Assembly: GCA_022564085.1 (NCBI GenBank)
Contig: JADFMC010000121.1
Coordinates: forward strand, 1 to 6,760
From: Fidelibacterota bacterium
GTDB taxonomy: Bacteria > Fidelibacterota > Marinisomatia > SCGC-AAA003-L08 > TS1B11
Direction of reading: 5' to 3'
Length of the DNA stretch: 6,760 nt
Shown here: piece after piece, positions 5,365 through 6,760 of the stretch
How positions within the stretch are numbered: position 1 is the first letter of the stretch
How the letters are laid out: each line of letters starts with the position of its first letter
Program-made: the position numbers and the translations under genes
Notes under the pieces: generated by a model
Told to the model about the DNA's origin: nothing
The model's input: the letters and a program-made list of their open reading frames with translations, nothing else
Databases searched by the model: none

Positions 5365-6117
5365 GTGTCGGCGCCTCACACCAGCCAGGCGGTGGTGCTG
5401 CGGACCATCGAATATTCCGATACCTCGCTCATCGTCCGCTTGTTCACTGAAACATACGGTAAGGTAACGGTCATGGCTCGCGGCGCCCGCCGGCCGAAGC
5501 ATGCTCTGCATGGCGTGCTGTCTGTTCCCCATCGCCTGGCCGTGGATTATCGCCATAAGGACGGCCGGGATATCCAGACGCTGGTGGGAGTGGAATTAGC
5601 AGATAGCTATGCCGCCCTGGCCGGCGACCTGGGCCGTAGCGCTGCCGCTTGGCTGCTGGTGGAGATGCTCGACCGGGCAGTCCAGGTCGCCGATCCCCTA
5701 CCGTTGCTCTTCCGGTTGATCACCTCCTCCCTGGAGCAGCTCAATACGACTACCGGTGATTTTCCCACGGTGGTGCATTTTTATCAGCTTCAGCTGGCCC
5801 GGCAGCTGGGCTATGCCCTCCAGCTGGAAAAGTGTCCCCGTTGTGGTCGCCAGGTGCAGACGGCCGTCCTGGATCCCCTGGGCGGTGACCTGCTCTGCGT
5901 CCGCTGCCGCCCGTCGGGTTCGTTGCGCCTGGGCAGAGCGGCCCTGAGCTATTTGCGGGACTTGGCTGCCACGCACATCAGCGAGCTGGACAGCTTGCAT
6001 CCCGCTTCCGGCGTTCGGCAGGAAGTAGACCAATTCCTGCTGAAATATCTCTTTATCCACGTGGATGGTATGGACAAATTACGGTCCCTGAAATTCTGGC
6101 GGCAGGTACGTAAATGA
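5365..6117 (+). CDS. recO: DNA repair protein RecO
   Basis: The 250-residue product is the RecO mediator of the RecFOR pathway, which helps load RecA onto gaps coated with single-strand binding protein and anneals DNA strands. The N-terminal OB-fold region shows the family pattern AVVLRTIEYSD, then LFTETYGK and ARGARRP (about residues 9-44). The helical C-terminal half carries a four-Cys zinc site: Cys157, Cys160 (CPRC), Cys178 and Cys181 (CVRC). The length is close to that of E. coli RecO (about 242). The start is GTG 5365: an in-frame stop at 5347 leaves no other good start, and a weak GGTAG lies seven bases upstream. No promoter is visible in the 38-base gap, so transcription probably continues from the genes before it. 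Its end overlaps the next start as ATGA. Confidence 0.94.
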   Translation: MSAPHTSQAVVLRTIEYSDTSLIVRLFTETYGKVTVMARGARRPKHALHGVLSVPHRLAVDYRHKDGRDIQTLVGVELADSYAALAGDLGRSAAAWLLVEMLDRAVQVADPLPLLFRLITSSLEQLNTTTGDFPTVVHFYQLQLARQLGYALQLEKCPRCGRQVQTAVLDPLGGDLLCVRCRPSGSLRLGRAALSYLRDLAATHISELDSLHPASGVRQEVDQFLLKYLFIHVDGMDKLRSLKFWRQVRK

Positions 6118-6760
6118 GCAGTATTGAGAATCACCGTTTTGACACTGAGAATCTGGAGCTGGGCTCCGGCCCAACTGGCTGTTACCTGATTCACGGATTC
6201 ACCGGCACCACTTACGAATTGCGGGGTCTGGCGCATTTTCTGGCGGATAGGGGTTACCGGGTGTCCGCCCGATTGCTGCCCGGCCATGGAACAACCATGG
6301 AGGAGTGCAACCTGGTCAAGGCTGAAGACTGGCTGGAAGAGGTAGAATATCACTTCACCGATTTCATGCTGGATTGTGAGGCCGCGTTCGTGATCGGCCT
6401 GAGCATGGGCGCCGGACTGGCCCTGCACCTGGCCGCGCTTTTCCCGCTGGCCGGCGTGGTGGCTATGTCTCCCGCCCTGGTACTCCCATCATGGAAGCTG
6501 CGGCTATTGCCTGTTACCTCGCGGTTCAAACCGATCCTCCCCAAAGCCCAGGTCTACGCGGACCGTAACCCGGACCAGCACCTTTATTATGGCTACCCCG
6601 GCTACCCGGCCAAAGCGCTGTGGCAGATGATGCGGCTGCACCGTCACATACGGGCGGAGCTGGGCAATGTAACGGCGCCGGCCCTGATAATGCACTCCCA
6701 TGCCGACATCACCGCCCCATTCGTTAACGCCCGGCTGGTGCACGAAACCATCGCCTCCAC
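6114..6760 (+). CDS. Alpha/beta-hydrolase carboxylesterase, N-terminal part
   Basis: The frame is open to the window end, giving 215 residues of a protein probably near 250. It resembles Est30-type carboxylesterases and monoacylglycerol lipases, which hydrolyse short to medium acyl esters in the cytoplasm. The pattern LIHGFTGT, then LPGHGTT (near 27-63), gives the oxyanion-hole loop and the cap entry. GLSMGA holds the nucleophile Ser97. Asp198 in SHADITAP fits the catalytic acid, and the catalytic His should lie just beyond the edge. No signal peptide is seen. The start ATG overlaps the recO stop by four bases, with GGCAGG (6101-6106) as a possible ribosome binding site inside recO, so its translation is probably coupled to recO. 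The physiological substrate is unknown. Confidence 0.88.
   Translation, partial: MSSIENHRFDTENLELGSGPTGCYLIHGFTGTTYELRGLAHFLADRGYRVSARLLPGHGTTMEECNLVKAEDWLEEVEYHFTDFMLDCEAAFVIGLSMGAGLALHLAALFPLAGVVAMSPALVLPSWKLRLLPVTSRFKPILPKAQVYADRNPDQHLYYGYPGYPAKALWQMMRLHRHIRAELGNVTAPALIMHSHADITAPFVNARLVHETIAS

Overview
The window is a densely packed, GC-rich stretch of bacterial DNA in which every supported gene lies on the + strand. It holds five complete genes and two cut by the window edges: the 3' end of a multiheme c-type cytochrome, a small cytochrome-like protein, citrate synthase (gltA), a Sir2-family NAD-dependent deacylase (cobB-like), a lipoprotein-type YtcJ-like amidohydrolase, recO, and the 5' end of an alpha/beta-hydrolase esterase. 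I see no rRNA, tRNA, CRISPR array, transposase or phage gene. The organism is probably an environmental, respiring Gram-negative bacterium. The CxxxxCH...CXXCH heme-repeat protein is of the kind abundant in Geobacter-like metal reducers and in several uncultured lineages. The lipobox protein and the hexameric-type citrate synthase fit a diderm. The phylum cannot be fixed from this sequence.

Region 1-1241 concerns extracytoplasmic redox proteins. The C-terminal end of the multiheme protein (to 540) is followed by a 221-base AT-rich gap. Then comes a 159-residue secreted-looking protein (762-1241) that keeps the framework of a multiheme cytochrome, but two of its three heme motifs end in Asn or Gln instead of His. 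A hairpin followed by six T lies directly over the ribosome binding site of this small gene.

Region 1342-2674 is citrate synthase with a good sigma70-type promoter (TTGATC, 17 bases, TATAAA), a short leader and a clear ribosome binding site. All catalytic residues are present.

Region 2775-6760 is a run of co-directional genes: sirtuin, amidohydrolase lipoprotein, recO and esterase, with gaps of 101 and 38 bases and then a 4-base ATGA overlap. RecO (recombinational repair) and the esterase are probably translationally coupled. The sirtuin next to citrate synthase suggests, but does not prove, a link between acyl-CoA metabolism and protein deacylation.

Most of the window is ordinary housekeeping content. 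The parts that merit a second look are the degenerate heme motifs, the hairpin over the ribosome binding site in front of them, the changed substrate-pocket residue in the sirtuin, and a 14-base perfect palindrome just ahead of the amidohydrolase ribosome binding site.
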